A DNA stretch of 64,000 nt from Megasphaera sp. UBA1696 (GTDB lineage Bacteria; Bacillota; Negativicutes; Veillonellales; Megasphaeraceae). Each line of letters opens with the position of its first letter. Position 1 is the stretch's first letter. The stretch covers positions 1-64,000 of the forward strand of contig DCJQ01000024.1 of the NCBI GenBank assembly GCA_002319965.1, written 5' to 3'. The position numbers and the translations under genes were made by a program. Positions 15,731 through 23,892 of the stretch are shown here, in pieces. Under the pieces are notes generated by a model. The model worked only from the letters and a program-made list of their open reading frames with translations, did no database searches and was not told where the DNA came from.

Positions 15731-16408
15731 ATGAAACTGAAAGGAATATGTCTGATTGCAGCAGCGGTCCTGTCTATCGGGACGGCGTCGATGGCTAAGG
15801 ACAAGGGCACTTTGACGAAGTTTCCCAATTGGGGCGTCATTACCGTGCCCAGCGATATATACATGCAGAAGGGGACTCAGCCCATGCTGACGGCAGCCGA
15901 TGCCGGCAATGATGTGACGGCCTTGTTTGAAAAAATTTTTCCCATCCAGGCGGAAACCTATCAGGTCGTAAAGAAGGATGATGCTGATTTTCAGTACGCA
16001 TACTTGATGCATTATACGGCAAGTCTCTGGGATGTCCGGGCTGCTGTTTACGGGGAAAACCGGGAAAATGCTTACTTGCGCGATATCGGCGGCCGTCCGG
16101 ATCCGAAGACCTTGATGGACCGGCTCAATCAAAATATGGCCAGCCGTTTGCCTGACGGTTTTCGCCTGACGGCACCGGTTACGGCTAAAAAGTATAGGGG
16201 CCGAGTCTTTTATGAATGGACCGTTGAAAAATCGCTGGTTATTAACAGCAACGCCTTTACGGAAACGATCCACGGACTGGCTTGGCAGCATGGCGATACG
16301 ATGGAAATTGCCGTCATCTTAGGCAATGTCGCTAAATCCGGCGACGACGATATCATCAGCACCGTGACCGACATGCTGAAAGACGCCAATAAGATGCCGA
16401 AAAAATAA
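15731..16408 (+). CDS. Secreted protein of unknown function
   Basis: A 225-residue exported protein. An N-terminal signal peptide (MKLKGICLIAAAVLSIGTASMA) has a likely cleavage near residue 22. The mature part is a soluble alpha/beta protein with FPNWGVITVPSDIYMQ near its start. ATG at 15731 is chosen over the in-frame ATG at 15716 because GGGGAG (15718-15723) lies just upstream and the signal peptide then starts correctly. No family was recognised. It probably resides in the periplasm-like space of this diderm. A strong bidirectional terminator follows. Confidence 0.75.
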   Translation: MKLKGICLIAAAVLSIGTASMAKDKGTLTKFPNWGVITVPSDIYMQKGTQPMLTAADAGNDVTALFEKIFPIQAETYQVVKKDDADFQYAYLMHYTASLWDVRAAVYGENRENAYLRDIGGRPDPKTLMDRLNQNMASRLPDGFRLTAPVTAKKYRGRVFYEWTVEKSLVINSNAFTETIHGLAWQHGDTMEIAVILGNVAKSGDDDIISTVTDMLKDANKMPKK

Positions 16409-16430
16409 GGATGATTTAAGGGATAAAAAA

Positions 16431-16474
16431 AGCCTTGCATGAGTGAAAAAAATTGCATCATGCAAGGCTCTTTT
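16431..16474. terminator. Bidirectional terminator
   Basis: AGCCTTGCATGA (16431-16442) pairs perfectly with TCATGCAAGGCT (16458-16469). A run of A residues lies on the left and CTTTT on the right, ending both the secreted-protein gene and the converging acetolactate synthase gene. Confidence 0.9.
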
Positions 16475-16477
16475 CGA

Positions 16478-18133
16478 TTATAAGGTTTTCATTAATTGTT
16501 CGAGATGGGCTGTGAGCTTCATGTTTTCTTCGTAGTCGATGGGGCAGTCGATGATGACCGGTTTATCCTGCTGGAAGGCCTTTCTCAAAGTCGGCAGGAG
16601 GTCTTCGGTTTTTTCGATGCGGTAGCCGATGGCGTGGAAGCTTTCAGCCAGCTTTACGAAGTCCGGATTGGTAAAGTCGACACATTCGTGATGGCCGTAC
16701 TGCATGTCCTGTTTCCATTTGATGAGGCCATAGCTGCTGTCATTGAAGATGAGGGTGACGAAGTTCGTTCCCAAGCGGTAGGCCGTTTCAAATTCTTGAA
16801 CGTTCATCAAGAAGCCGGCGTCACCGGTGATGGCCAAAACTTTCTTGTCGGGGTGGACGAGTTTGGCCGAAATGGCGCCGGGAACGGCGATGCCCATGGT
16901 GGCGAACCCGTTGGAAATGAGGCACGTATTCGGTTCATAGCAGTTGTAGTGGCGGGCGATCCAGACTTTGTTGGCACCGACGTCGGAGATGACGATGTCG
17001 TCTTTATCCATGATCTTGCGGCAGTCGATGAGGGCCTTTTGCGGTTTGACCGGGAAGGATAGGTCTTCGGCATAACTTTCGTGTTCAGCAACCATTTTTT
17101 GACGGATGTTGAGGAAGGCCTTCGGTTCCGGCAGGCGGGCGGCTTTTTCCATGATGCGTTCCAAGGAATCGGGAATATTGCCGACGACTTCGACCTGGGG
17201 CTGGTAATTTTTATTGATGTCTGCCGGCATGGTGTCGATGTGGATGATGTCGGCGTTGGTCAAATGCCATTTGGCCGGGGCGTATTCGATAATGTCGTAG
17301 CCGACAGCGATGACCAGGCTGGCTTTTTCGAGGATTTTCGTCTGATAGTCGTCCATGGGAATGCCGACGGTCCACATGGAATACTTGTTGTCAAAAGGAA
17401 TGGCTCCTTTGGCCATCATGGTATTGACGACAGGCAGCTTCAGCTTTTCGGCAAAGGCGGTCAGTTGTTTCGCGGCATGACTGCGGATGACGCCGCTGCC
17501 GGCCAGGATAACCGGGTTTTTGGCGTAGGAAATCATGGAAGCTGCCATTTTGATCTGCGATTCTAAGGCCGTTTCCGGCTGAATCGTCTTGTGCTGCAGC
17601 GGTTTTTCGTCATCGCCGACAGGCATTTCACTGATGTTGACCGGAAGGTCGATGAAGGTGGCACCCGGTTTTTCACGTTCGGCATACTTAAAGGCCAAGC
17701 GGGTGATTTCGGCCATCGTATCAGGGCGGACGACGGTGTAGGAACGGCGGGTAATGGGTTCAAACATAGCCCTGAGGTCGAGGTATTGATGGGCCGTGAT
17801 ATGCATCTTGTCGGTCCCGACCTGGCCGGAGATGGCGACGACAGGGGCTCCGTCGCAGTCGGCATCGGCGACGCCGGTGATGAGATTGGTAGCTCCCGGG
17901 CCGAGGGTGGCCATGCAGACGCCGGCTTTACCCGTTAGTCTGCCGTAGACATCGGCCATGAAGGCAGCTCCCTGTTCATGACGGACGGTGATAAATTCAA
18001 TCTTTGAATGCTCTAAGGCATTGATGATGGCTAAGTTTTCTTCACCGGGGATACCGAAAATATAATGGACGCCTTCTTCTTCCAGGCATTCGATGAGAAA
18101 CTCTGCCGTATTGCGCATCTTTTTTTGTACCAT
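16478..18133 (-). CDS. alsS: Acetolactate synthase, catabolic (AlsS) type
   Basis: A 551-residue ThDP enzyme that condenses two pyruvates to 2-acetolactate. E53 in VRHEQGAAFM is the ThDP-activating glutamate. The ThDP/Mg motif begins GDAGFLMNVQEFETA and continues to FNDSSYG. The C-terminal DCPIDYEENMKL resembles AlsS more than the biosynthetic IlvB, which also usually neighbours ilvH/ilvN; no small subunit is present here. AAAGGAG lies about 10 bases before the ATG. It has its own strong promoter (18190-18218, minus). A role in diverting pyruvate to acetoin or in branched-chain synthesis cannot be separated by sequence alone. Confidence 0.82.
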   Translation of the reverse strand: MVQKKMRNTAEFLIECLEEEGVHYIFGIPGEENLAIINALEHSKIEFITVRHEQGAAFMADVYGRLTGKAGVCMATLGPGATNLITGVADADCDGAPVVAISGQVGTDKMHITAHQYLDLRAMFEPITRRSYTVVRPDTMAEITRLAFKYAEREKPGATFIDLPVNISEMPVGDDEKPLQHKTIQPETALESQIKMAASMISYAKNPVILAGSGVIRSHAAKQLTAFAEKLKLPVVNTMMAKGAIPFDNKYSMWTVGIPMDDYQTKILEKASLVIAVGYDIIEYAPAKWHLTNADIIHIDTMPADINKNYQPQVEVVGNIPDSLERIMEKAARLPEPKAFLNIRQKMVAEHESYAEDLSFPVKPQKALIDCRKIMDKDDIVISDVGANKVWIARHYNCYEPNTCLISNGFATMGIAVPGAISAKLVHPDKKVLAITGDAGFLMNVQEFETAYRLGTNFVTLIFNDSSYGLIKWKQDMQYGHHECVDFTNPDFVKLAESFHAIGYRIEKTEDLLPTLRKAFQQDKPVIIDCPIDYEENMKLTAHLEQLMKTL

Positions 18134-18189
18134 TCCGAGAACACTCCTTTAAAGCTAATGGATAAATTAAAATTGCTGTTGTAACCTGT

Positions 18190-18218
18190 ATTATAATATG
18201 GGACAGAACCTTTTTCAA
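18190..18218 (-). promoter_or_regulatory. Strong promoter of the acetolactate synthase gene
   Basis: On the minus strand, -35 TTGAAA (18213-18218), exact 17-bp spacer, -10 TATAAT (18190-18195). Transcription would start about 50 bases before the alsS ATG. Confidence 0.85.
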
Positions 18219-18349
18219 TGACTTCCTTGTATTATCAGGATGTACAATTCAAGGCGACTGGAATTGGCTGTATCGGAACGGTCATTCAAAAGGCCCGTCA
18301 TGAATCCTTTATGACGGTTATTTTCCCGGGATTTGATTGGAAAGGATAG
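18218..18349 (+). CDS. Candidate 43-residue small protein
   Basis: An uninterrupted ORF begins at ATG 18218 and ends 9 bases before the TudS-like gene. Its composition is protein-like (TGIGCIGTVIQKARHE then TVIFPGFDWKG), and its stop codon overlaps the next gene's GGATAGGAG ribosome site. Against it, no Shine-Dalgarno precedes the ATG, and an internal CCGTCAT/ATGACGG hairpin (18295-18317) is followed by TTATTTT. It may be a real coupled small gene, a remnant, or a leader. No family was recognised. Confidence 0.4.
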   Translation: MTSLYYQDVQFKATGIGCIGTVIQKARHESFMTVIFPGFDWKG

Positions 18350-18358
18350 GAGCTTAGG

Positions 18359-18799
18359 ATGAATATATTGATCAGCAGTTGTCTCTTAGGACAGTATTGC
18401 CGCTATGACGGAAAGACCAAAACTTATGAGCGCATAAAAACGTTATTGGGCCGTGACGACCTTCATTTCATTCCTATTTGCCCGGAGCAGGCAGGCGGCC
18501 TTGCGACGCCGAGACCTCCTGCTGAGCGGTGCGGAGATCGGGTAATGACTAAAAACGCCCTCGATGTGACCGAGGCCTATGAACGAGGGGCGGCAGCGGC
18601 ACTGTACCTAGCTCGCCTCTTTCACTGTACCAAGGCTGTTTTAAAGGAAAAGAGCCCTTCCTGCGGCTGCGGCCTCATTTATGACGGGACCTTTACCCGG
18701 ACGCTTACCGAGGGCGACGGCGTGACGGCCGCCCTCTTAAAAGCCGAAGGAATTGAGATTTTTGGCGAAGGGGCGCCTTTAGAATACTTGCTTTTATAA
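18359..18799 (+). CDS. DUF523 / TudS-like thiouracil desulfidase family protein
   Basis: A 146-residue protein of the DUF523 family. Three conserved cysteine regions are visible: SSCLLGQYCRYDG at the N-terminus, CPEQAGGL near 41, and KSPSCGCG near 99. Characterised members use a [4Fe-4S] cluster held by three cysteines to remove sulfur from 2-thiouracil. TAGGAG lies upstream of the ATG. It is followed by the signal peptidase gene, which has its own promoter. Confidence 0.85.
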   Translation: MNILISSCLLGQYCRYDGKTKTYERIKTLLGRDDLHFIPICPEQAGGLATPRPPAERCGDRVMTKNALDVTEAYERGAAAALYLARLFHCTKAVLKEKSPSCGCGLIYDGTFTRTLTEGDGVTAALLKAEGIEIFGEGAPLEYLLL

Positions 18800-18816
18800 C
18801 GTCTGTTTGCTACAAT
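18788..18816 (+). promoter_or_regulatory. Promoter of the signal peptidase gene
   Basis: -35 TTGCTT (18788-18793), 17-bp spacer, -10 TACAAT (18811-18816). It overlaps the end of the preceding gene. Confidence 0.65.
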
Positions 18817-18846
18817 ATACGAGTACGCAAGTGAGGAGGTTTCAGG

Positions 18847-19407
18847 GTGAATACGTTTTTGCATGAAGTTTGTGAATGGCTTTATTCTATTGTCATCGCC
18901 TTGGCCATTGCTATGGTCATCCATATTTTCTTCTTCCAGCCGACCCGCGTTTCCGGCGAGTCCATGATGCCGACCCTTAAAAATGGGGAATACCTCATTG
19001 TTTCTAAGTGGAGTCACGTCATGGGAGAGGTTCCTGATTATGGAGATATCGTCATCATCGACAGCCGCGTCCAGTATCCGCGCACTTGGAAAGATGATGT
19101 CGCTGAACCGATGAACAACTACTTGGCGTTCTTTGACCACGATTTACAGACGAAAAATGTTTGGGTCAAACGAGTTATCGGCCGACCCGGTGATACGCTG
19201 GCTTTCCACGACGGAAAGGTTTGGCGCAATGGGGAACCTTTGGATGAACCCTATATCAACGGTCCCATGGAATACAGCAGTCGGGAAGAAGTTAAAGTTC
19301 CGGAAGGCTACGTATTCTGCATGGGCGATAACCGCAACCACAGCAGTGACAGCCGTTTTATCGGTCCTGTTCCTATCGACCACGTGTTGGGCCGCGTTAT
19401 TTGGTAA
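18847..19407 (+). CDS. lepB: Signal peptidase I
   Basis: A 186-residue type I signal peptidase. One N-terminal membrane helix (about 12-30) precedes the catalytic box SGESMMPTL with nucleophile S39. The general base lysine is K108 in VKRVIGRPGD, and the C-terminal box GDNRNHSSDSR completes the family signature. It cleaves signal peptides of exported proteins on the outer face of the inner membrane. The start is GTG at 18847 after GAGGAGG (18833-18839). A preQ1 riboswitch begins 23 bases after the stop. Confidence 0.95.
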   Translation: MNTFLHEVCEWLYSIVIALAIAMVIHIFFFQPTRVSGESMMPTLKNGEYLIVSKWSHVMGEVPDYGDIVIIDSRVQYPRTWKDDVAEPMNNYLAFFDHDLQTKNVWVKRVIGRPGDTLAFHDGKVWRNGEPLDEPYINGPMEYSSREEVKVPEGYVFCMGDNRNHSSDSRFIGPVPIDHVLGRVIW

Positions 19408-19429
19408 CCGGTCTTTACGACAACTCTAT

Positions 19430-19471
19430 ACGACAGTTCGCAATCCATCCTGTCGTTAAACAAAACTAGGA
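19430..19471 (+). promoter_or_regulatory. PreQ1-I riboswitch aptamer
   Basis: Stem ACGACAG (19430-19436) / CTGTCGT (19450-19456) encloses the loop TTCGCAATCCATC. An A-rich tail TTAAACAAAACTAGG (19456-19470) can fold back onto the loop. The TTCGCA loop and the ACAAAACTAGG tail match the preQ1-I H-type pseudoknot pattern. The downstream terminator and the queT-queF genes agree with control by prequeuosine-1. Confidence 0.88.
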
Positions 19472-19497
19472 CGCATTACCATCATTGGTGCAGTGCA

Positions 19498-19530
19498 GAC
19501 GGGATTGTTTCGGCAGCCCCGTCTTTTTTT
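19498..19530 (+). terminator. Riboswitch expression-platform terminator
   Basis: GACGGG (19498-19503) pairs with CCCGTC (19518-19523), followed by seven T residues. It lies between the preQ1 aptamer and queT, consistent with transcription being stopped when preQ1 binds. Confidence 0.8.
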
Positions 19531-19555
19531 ATTTCTTAGAAAGGTGTAATATACG

Positions 19556-20047
19556 ATGTATAACTTTGTTCTGAATACCCGGCGGATGACCTTTTCTGCT
19601 TTGGTCATCGCCATTTATATCGCCGTCCTCTATGTGACCCAGGGCATTTCTTTCGGTCCTTACCAAATCCGGATCGCAACGGCTCTCTACGGACTGGCAT
19701 TTCTCTATCCTTTTTTAGTCGTGCCCTTGGGCATAGCTAATTTTATCGCCAACTTTCTCTTTGGCGGACTGGGCCTTATCGATATGGTCGGCGGTTGTGC
19801 CGTCGGCATGATTACGACTTGGCTCATCGTCCAAATCCGGCAGCGTCAGGGCAGTACCTGGCTGGCAGCGCTTCCTATCTGGTGGGTGCCGGCTCTTTTG
19901 GTCAGCCTTTGGCTGTCATATTTATTGAACCTGCCTTATGCGGTACTGGTCAGCAGTTTGGCTGTCGGTCAGCTGCCGCCGGCTATTTGCGGCGTCCTGC
20001 TCATTCAGGCGCTTCGTCATCACTACGTCTTAGAAAAGGGGTTATAA
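19556..20047 (+). CDS. queT: Queuosine precursor ECF transporter S component
   Basis: A 163-residue integral membrane protein with about five or six hydrophobic helices. The N-terminal part (FGPYQIRIATALYGLAFLYP, then GLGLIDMVGG) fits the QueT family of substrate-binding components that import queuosine precursors with an energy-coupling module. The preQ1 riboswitch directly upstream supports the substrate. AAAGGTG precedes the ATG. The stop codon is one base before the queF start, so the two are translationally coupled. Confidence 0.88.
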   Translation: MYNFVLNTRRMTFSALVIAIYIAVLYVTQGISFGPYQIRIATALYGLAFLYPFLVVPLGIANFIANFLFGGLGLIDMVGGCAVGMITTWLIVQIRQRQGSTWLAALPIWWVPALLVSLWLSYLLNLPYAVLVSSLAVGQLPPAICGVLLIQALRHHYVLEKGL

Positions 20048-20048
20048 T

Positions 20049-20543
20049 ATGAGTCGAGATCATGAAGACCTTCAGGGCATTACCTTCCTTGGCAATCAGC
20101 ACACGACCTATCCGACGGACTACAATCCGGACCTTTTGGAAACCTTCGTCAACAAACATCCCGACCGGGACTACTTCGTCAAGTTTAACTGCCCGGAATT
20201 TACCAGCCTCTGCCCCATGACCGGTCAGCCGGATTATGCGACGATTTACATTTCCTACGTCCCCAATGAACGGATGGTCGAAAGCAAGGCGTTGAAACTC
20301 TACCTGTTCAGCTTCCGAAACCACGGAGACTTCCACGAAGACTGTGTCAACATCATCATGGATGACCTCATCGATGCCATGAATCCGAAGTATATTGAAG
20401 TCTGGGGGAAATTCCTGCCTCGTGGCGGCATCAGCATTGACCCCTACTGCAATTACGGCCGGCCCGGTACGCCTTGGGAAGACGTTGCCTGGCAGCGCCT
20501 GTCCCAACATGACATATATCCCGAAAAAGTGGATAATCGGTGA
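20049..20543 (+). CDS. queF: NADPH-dependent preQ0 reductase
   Basis: A 164-residue QueF, the short subfamily, which reduces 7-cyano-7-deazaguanine (preQ0) to preQ1. The catalytic cysteine is in FTSLCPMTGQPDYA. The substrate and NADPH segments read VESKALKLYLFSFRNH and GDFHEDC, the latter holding the conserved His and Glu. It is co-transcribed with queT under the preQ1 riboswitch, a feedback arrangement in which the product of this enzyme shuts down its own gene. Confidence 0.95.
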   Translation: MSRDHEDLQGITFLGNQHTTYPTDYNPDLLETFVNKHPDRDYFVKFNCPEFTSLCPMTGQPDYATIYISYVPNERMVESKALKLYLFSFRNHGDFHEDCVNIIMDDLIDAMNPKYIEVWGKFLPRGGISIDPYCNYGRPGTPWEDVAWQRLSQHDIYPEKVDNR

Positions 20544-20570
20544 AACTTCTTACCTTTTCCAGATAATCCA

Positions 20571-20579
20571 TGGTATAAT
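20571..20579 (+). promoter_or_regulatory. Extended -10 promoter
   Basis: TGGTATAAT at 20571-20579, within the 12-mer CCATGGTATAAT also found at 12491-12502. No clear -35 at proper spacing, as is common with extended -10 promoters. Confidence 0.6.
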
Positions 20580-20613
20580 AAAGTATAAATCATAGGAGTG
20601 AGGAGTGTTATCT

Positions 20614-21003
20614 GTGAAATTGAAAAAAGTGCTTTTGGCCCTCGGTTTTTCCCTGGCCTTGTCGGCCTCGGTCTTTGCGGCCGACAATATGTGGCAGTAT
20701 AATCAGTATACATCGATTGACATGAATTCGGCGAAACTCTACTACGATATGGGCCGCCAGGTTCTGTCCTTCAATACGGTGGAAAAATCCGGTGATACGA
20801 CGGATTACTGTACCTATGTATACAACATCGACGATCAGACGATTCAGCTGAAGAAGATGATTACTCAGACTAAGAAGCATAAGTATAAGAGCAGTTTCTA
20901 TCCCGAAGCAATCAAAGACGGTAACGCTGTTATCAAAGCCAGAGCCCGTATGGCCACGGACGTGTTGGAAAAGGTCATGGAAAAGCAGAACGCGAAAAAG
21001 TAA
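20614..21003 (+). CDS. Small secreted protein of unknown function
   Basis: A 129-residue exported protein. A signal peptide (MKLKKVLLALGFSLALSAS) has likely cleavage at VFAA-D around residue 22-23. The mature domain is small and beta-rich and contains DMGRQVLSFNTVEKSG. GTG at 20614 is preferred to the in-frame GTG at 20605 because AGGAG at 20601-20605 then has 8-base spacing and the signal peptide begins with Met-Lys. No family was recognised. It has its own promoter and a strong terminator, so it is a single-gene unit. Confidence 0.75.
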   Translation: MKLKKVLLALGFSLALSASVFAADNMWQYNQYTSIDMNSAKLYYDMGRQVLSFNTVEKSGDTTDYCTYVYNIDDQTIQLKKMITQTKKHKYKSSFYPEAIKDGNAVIKARARMATDVLEKVMEKQNAKK

Positions 21004-21112
21004 GTCCTTGGCGGCGAACGGGCTGCCGAAGCGTGCCTCGTCTGCCTTACGTTCTTTCCGCGCATAGTCGGAATCGCTTGGTTTCCGGTGCTGCCGGCAA
21101 GGGAGGGCGATC

Positions 21113-21164
21113 AAAAAGGGACTGCTGCATGGAGCGGTTTTCTTCATGCAGCAGTCCCTCTTTT
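21113..21164. terminator. Long bidirectional terminator
   Basis: GGGACTGCTGCATG (21118-21131) pairs with CATGCAGCAGTCCC (21145-21158). AAAAA on the left and CTTTT on the right serve both converging genes. Confidence 0.92.
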
Positions 21165-21165
21165 G

Positions 21166-22272
21166 TTATTTTCCTTTGACGCAGATGCTGATCCATTTCG
21201 GAAGCCGGTGCTCGACGACGACCCAGGAATAGGCCGACGCACAGGCGACGACGATGATGTAAATGGCGATGATGTGAATGGCTCGTAAGTAAATGTGCAG
21301 GTGAGCCGCCAGCCCCGTACAGAGGCTGAGAAAAACAGGATGGACCAGGTAGATGGGATAGGAATAGTCTCCTAACCGGGAGAAGAACTGATGGACGGCG
21401 TGTGGTACAGGTCGGCATTCCCACCAGTAGAGGAGGAAGAGCATCGTCGACAGGGTATATACCATGCCGATGGGGCTGAGCTGGTGAATGGTGAAGACTG
21501 CCGATAAGGGGTCATAGCCGAGATAATGCATGACGCCGTAGTAGGCGGCCAGCATGCCCGCCGTCGAAGCGATTTGAAGGAGATTGATCATCGTGCCGTG
21601 CCGTTTGAGCCAGGCTGTGACCGACTGAAAGTGTTCCGCCGTAAAAGCGCCGAACATGAAGATGAACAGATAGTGCAGGACCATGTAGTTCAGGCGCAGA
21701 TTCGAGGCATCTTCGAGGAAGGGATTGTCCGAATGGAGATTCCAACTGTAACTCGAGTAAAAGTTGAAAATCATGTTGATGAAAAACAAGGCTGTAAAGG
21801 AAAGAACCGGTTTGCGGTCCATGAGGCGCAGTAACGGCCGCCACAAAGGCATGAAGAGGTAGAACCATAAGAGGATGACTAGAAAGTAGATATGATACAT
21901 GGCCAGGCCGTACCACAAGGTGCGAAAGATGGCATAGGGATGAAAGAGATTGAGATTATGGCTGATCGCTGATACGAAGGCCATGTAGAAAAACGACCAG
22001 GCCAGGTAGGGGACGAAAACTGTCCGCAGTCGGCGCCGTAAATAGTCTTTATAGTCAAAGGGGTCATGGAGCCCCTGGCTGTAAAACATGCCGAAGGCCG
22101 ATAGAAAGAAGAAGGCCGGTACGGAAAAGCGGGATAAGATTTCTAAGATGGCGACGAGCGCCAAATTTGGCGACGGATTGACGATGGCTACTGAGCCGAC
22201 ATGGATGGCGATGACGCCGAGCATGCAAAGTCCGCGCATATAATTGATAGAATGAATAAATCGTTTTGACAT
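21166..22272 (-). CDS. Membrane acyltransferase, acyltransferase-3 family
   Basis: A 368-residue multi-spanning protein of the acyltransferase-3 (OafA/YrhL) family, which O-acetylates or succinylates surface glycans, lipids or small molecules. The family N-terminus is clear: SINYMRGLCMLGVIAIHVG with its conserved Arg and His, then the FFFLSAFGMF segment. About ten hydrophobic helices follow. ATG at 22272 is chosen over the in-frame TTG at 22293 because GAGGTG lies just upstream. The substrate cannot be told from sequence; cell-envelope glycans are likely in this diderm. Confidence 0.85.
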   Translation of the reverse strand: MSKRFIHSINYMRGLCMLGVIAIHVGSVAIVNPSPNLALVAILEILSRFSVPAFFFLSAFGMFYSQGLHDPFDYKDYLRRRLRTVFVPYLAWSFFYMAFVSAISHNLNLFHPYAIFRTLWYGLAMYHIYFLVILLWFYLFMPLWRPLLRLMDRKPVLSFTALFFINMIFNFYSSYSWNLHSDNPFLEDASNLRLNYMVLHYLFIFMFGAFTAEHFQSVTAWLKRHGTMINLLQIASTAGMLAAYYGVMHYLGYDPLSAVFTIHQLSPIGMVYTLSTMLFLLYWWECRPVPHAVHQFFSRLGDYSYPIYLVHPVFLSLCTGLAAHLHIYLRAIHIIAIYIIVVACASAYSWVVVEHRLPKWISICVKGK

Positions 22273-22354
22273 CTGACACCTCGGAAGATACAATATAGAT
22301 ACTAAAGCTATATTCTATTATAGCAAATTTTTGCAAAATGGACAGGGAGGCTGT

Positions 22355-22867
22355 ATGACCGACGACACACAAAAGGTAACCCGAACGGGACTGATATTGG
22401 CAGCGACCTTGATTTTACAAGGGCTCAGGCTCATCATTCCCATACCGCCTCAGATCAGTCTGTTCCTCATCGGGTCTTTGGTCAATGCCTGCCTGATTAC
22501 GGCCGTCCTTGCCGTCGATCGAAGGGCCGGCTTTGTCGTCGCCGCCTGCACGCCGATTTTTGCCTGGCTCGAAGGGATGCTGCCTTTCGTTCTCTTCGTC
22601 TTTCCCGTCGCCATTGGAAACGGCGTCTACGTCTACTTCGCCTGGCGCTGGCAGCACTACGGCCTGCCGGCACTGTTGGTCGGAGCCTTGGCTAAGGCCG
22701 CTACCCTCTACGCCTTATTTTATTTACTCTTTGCCGGCATTGAATTTCCCCCGGCTATGCGTCATCTGCTGTTGACGGCCATGAGTTGGCCTCAGATCAT
22801 CACCGGTGTTATCGGAGCGCTGCTGGGCTTGGAACTCAGTCGCTTTCTAAGTCACCGCCATGAATAG
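22355..22867 (+). CDS. Putative ECF-transporter S component / small membrane protein
   Basis: A 171-residue hydrophobic protein with about five or six helices. Its length and pattern (LIIPIPPQISLFLIGSLVNA, VVAACTPIFAWLEGMLPF) resemble substrate-capture S components of ECF vitamin transporters. ATG at 22355 with AGGGAGG at 22345-22351 is preferred to an in-frame TTG at 22331. It lies 14 bases before a DUF3592 gene and upstream of folE-folB-folK, so a pterin- or folate-type ligand is possible, but this is inferred from context only. Confidence 0.55.
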   Translation: MTDDTQKVTRTGLILAATLILQGLRLIIPIPPQISLFLIGSLVNACLITAVLAVDRRAGFVVAACTPIFAWLEGMLPFVLFVFPVAIGNGVYVYFAWRWQHYGLPALLVGALAKAATLYALFYLLFAGIEFPPAMRHLLLTAMSWPQIITGVIGALLGLELSRFLSHRHE

Positions 22868-22881
22868 AAAGGAATTTTGCT

Positions 22882-23289
22882 ATGCTGTTGCAAATCTTTT
22901 ATTTTATCCCGGCCATCCTGGGCACCTTGTTCATTGCTGTCGGCCTGTATCACGGCTCTAAATTTTACAGCCTTACCCGACGCTGCACACAGGAAGGGAC
23001 AGGCACTCTCTTGGGATTTGAAGAAAAGAAGATGAAAAGTGGGACCCTTTATTATCCTGTCGTTCGTTTTACGTCCCAAGACGGAAAGACCCATCGGGCA
23101 CGCTATGCCTTTGGCAATGCCGAATGGAATTACGTAGCCGGCGATGAACTGCCCCTGCGCTATAATCCGGACGACCCCGAGGAAATCTATCTCCACCGCG
23201 TCCAAAGTCTGTGGCAGCAGTATGCCAGCCCGTTATTCATCATCTTAGGGGGCATCATCTTTATGACGTCCTATTACTTCATTTTATAA
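22882..23289 (+). CDS. DUF3592 membrane protein
   Basis: A 135-residue protein with a helix at each end (about 5-24 and 115-133) and a small beta domain between. It contains YYPVVRFTSQDGKTHRARY and LPLRYNPDDPEEIYL, the pattern typical of DUF3592. Molecular function is unknown for the family. It lies between a putative transporter component and folE and is probably co-transcribed with both. Confidence 0.75.
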   Translation: MLLQIFYFIPAILGTLFIAVGLYHGSKFYSLTRRCTQEGTGTLLGFEEKKMKSGTLYYPVVRFTSQDGKTHRARYAFGNAEWNYVAGDELPLRYNPDDPEEIYLHRVQSLWQQYASPLFIILGGIIFMTSYYFIL

Positions 23290-23316
23290 TCATACGGAAA
23301 AGGAGGAGTCGCCACA

Positions 23317-23892
23317 TTGGTAGAAAATGAAAAAGCTGTCGCCGCCATGCGGCAATTTTTAGAAGCCTTAGGGCTCGACTTGACGGCGCTGGGGATGGAA
23401 AAGACGCCGCACCGCGTGGCCGAGACCTTTGCCCGATTTTTTTCAGGTCTTCAGGAAAATCCTGATGACGAATGGAACAGTCCCATCGTAACCCGGTCTA
23501 ATGGACTGGTCAGTGTCCGTAATATCCGCTTTCATTCACTCTGTGAACATCATTTGTTACCTTTTTTCGGTACCGTTCACATCGTATACTACCCTAAAGC
23601 CAACCGCATCGCCGGTTTCGGTCACTTCGTCCGGGCTGTCGATATCCTGGCCCGCCGGCCGCAGCTTCAGGAACGGATGACGGAAGAATTGTGCCAGTCC
23701 ATCGTCCGCGGCCTCGACCCGGAAGGTGTCCTGATCGTCGTCAAAGCAACTCACTTATGCCTTACCATGCGTGACCAGCTGGCCATCGATTCGAATATTA
23801 TGACGACGGCGTCGACCGGGTGCCTGAAAGAAGGAACCGATGCCTATAAAGAAGCTTGGAAGCTCGTCATGGAGGAAACACAAGATGGATAA
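23317..23892 (+). CDS. folE: GTP cyclohydrolase I
   Basis: A 191-residue enzyme that converts GTP to dihydroneopterin triphosphate, the entry step to folate and also to queuosine. Zinc ligands are visible in HSLCEHHLLPFFG and in ATHLCLTMRDQ. The KTPHRVAETF segment matches the family N-terminus. The start is TTG at 23317 after AAAGGAGG. It overlaps folB by 8 bases. The same GTP-derived product feeds queD and queE further along in this window. Confidence 0.95.
   Translation: MVENEKAVAAMRQFLEALGLDLTALGMEKTPHRVAETFARFFSGLQENPDDEWNSPIVTRSNGLVSVRNIRFHSLCEHHLLPFFGTVHIVYYPKANRIAGFGHFVRAVDILARRPQLQERMTEELCQSIVRGLDPEGVLIVVKATHLCLTMRDQLAIDSNIMTTASTGCLKEGTDAYKEAWKLVMEETQDG

Noticed and set aside
16496..17062. 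Plus-strand ORFs opposite the acetolactate synthase gene
   Set aside because: They are antisense shadows; the minus-strand frame has all family motifs, a promoter and a ribosome site.
20001..20510. 169-codon minus-strand ORF opposite queF
   Set aside because: It lies opposite a complete queF with intact catalytic residues and has no translation signal.
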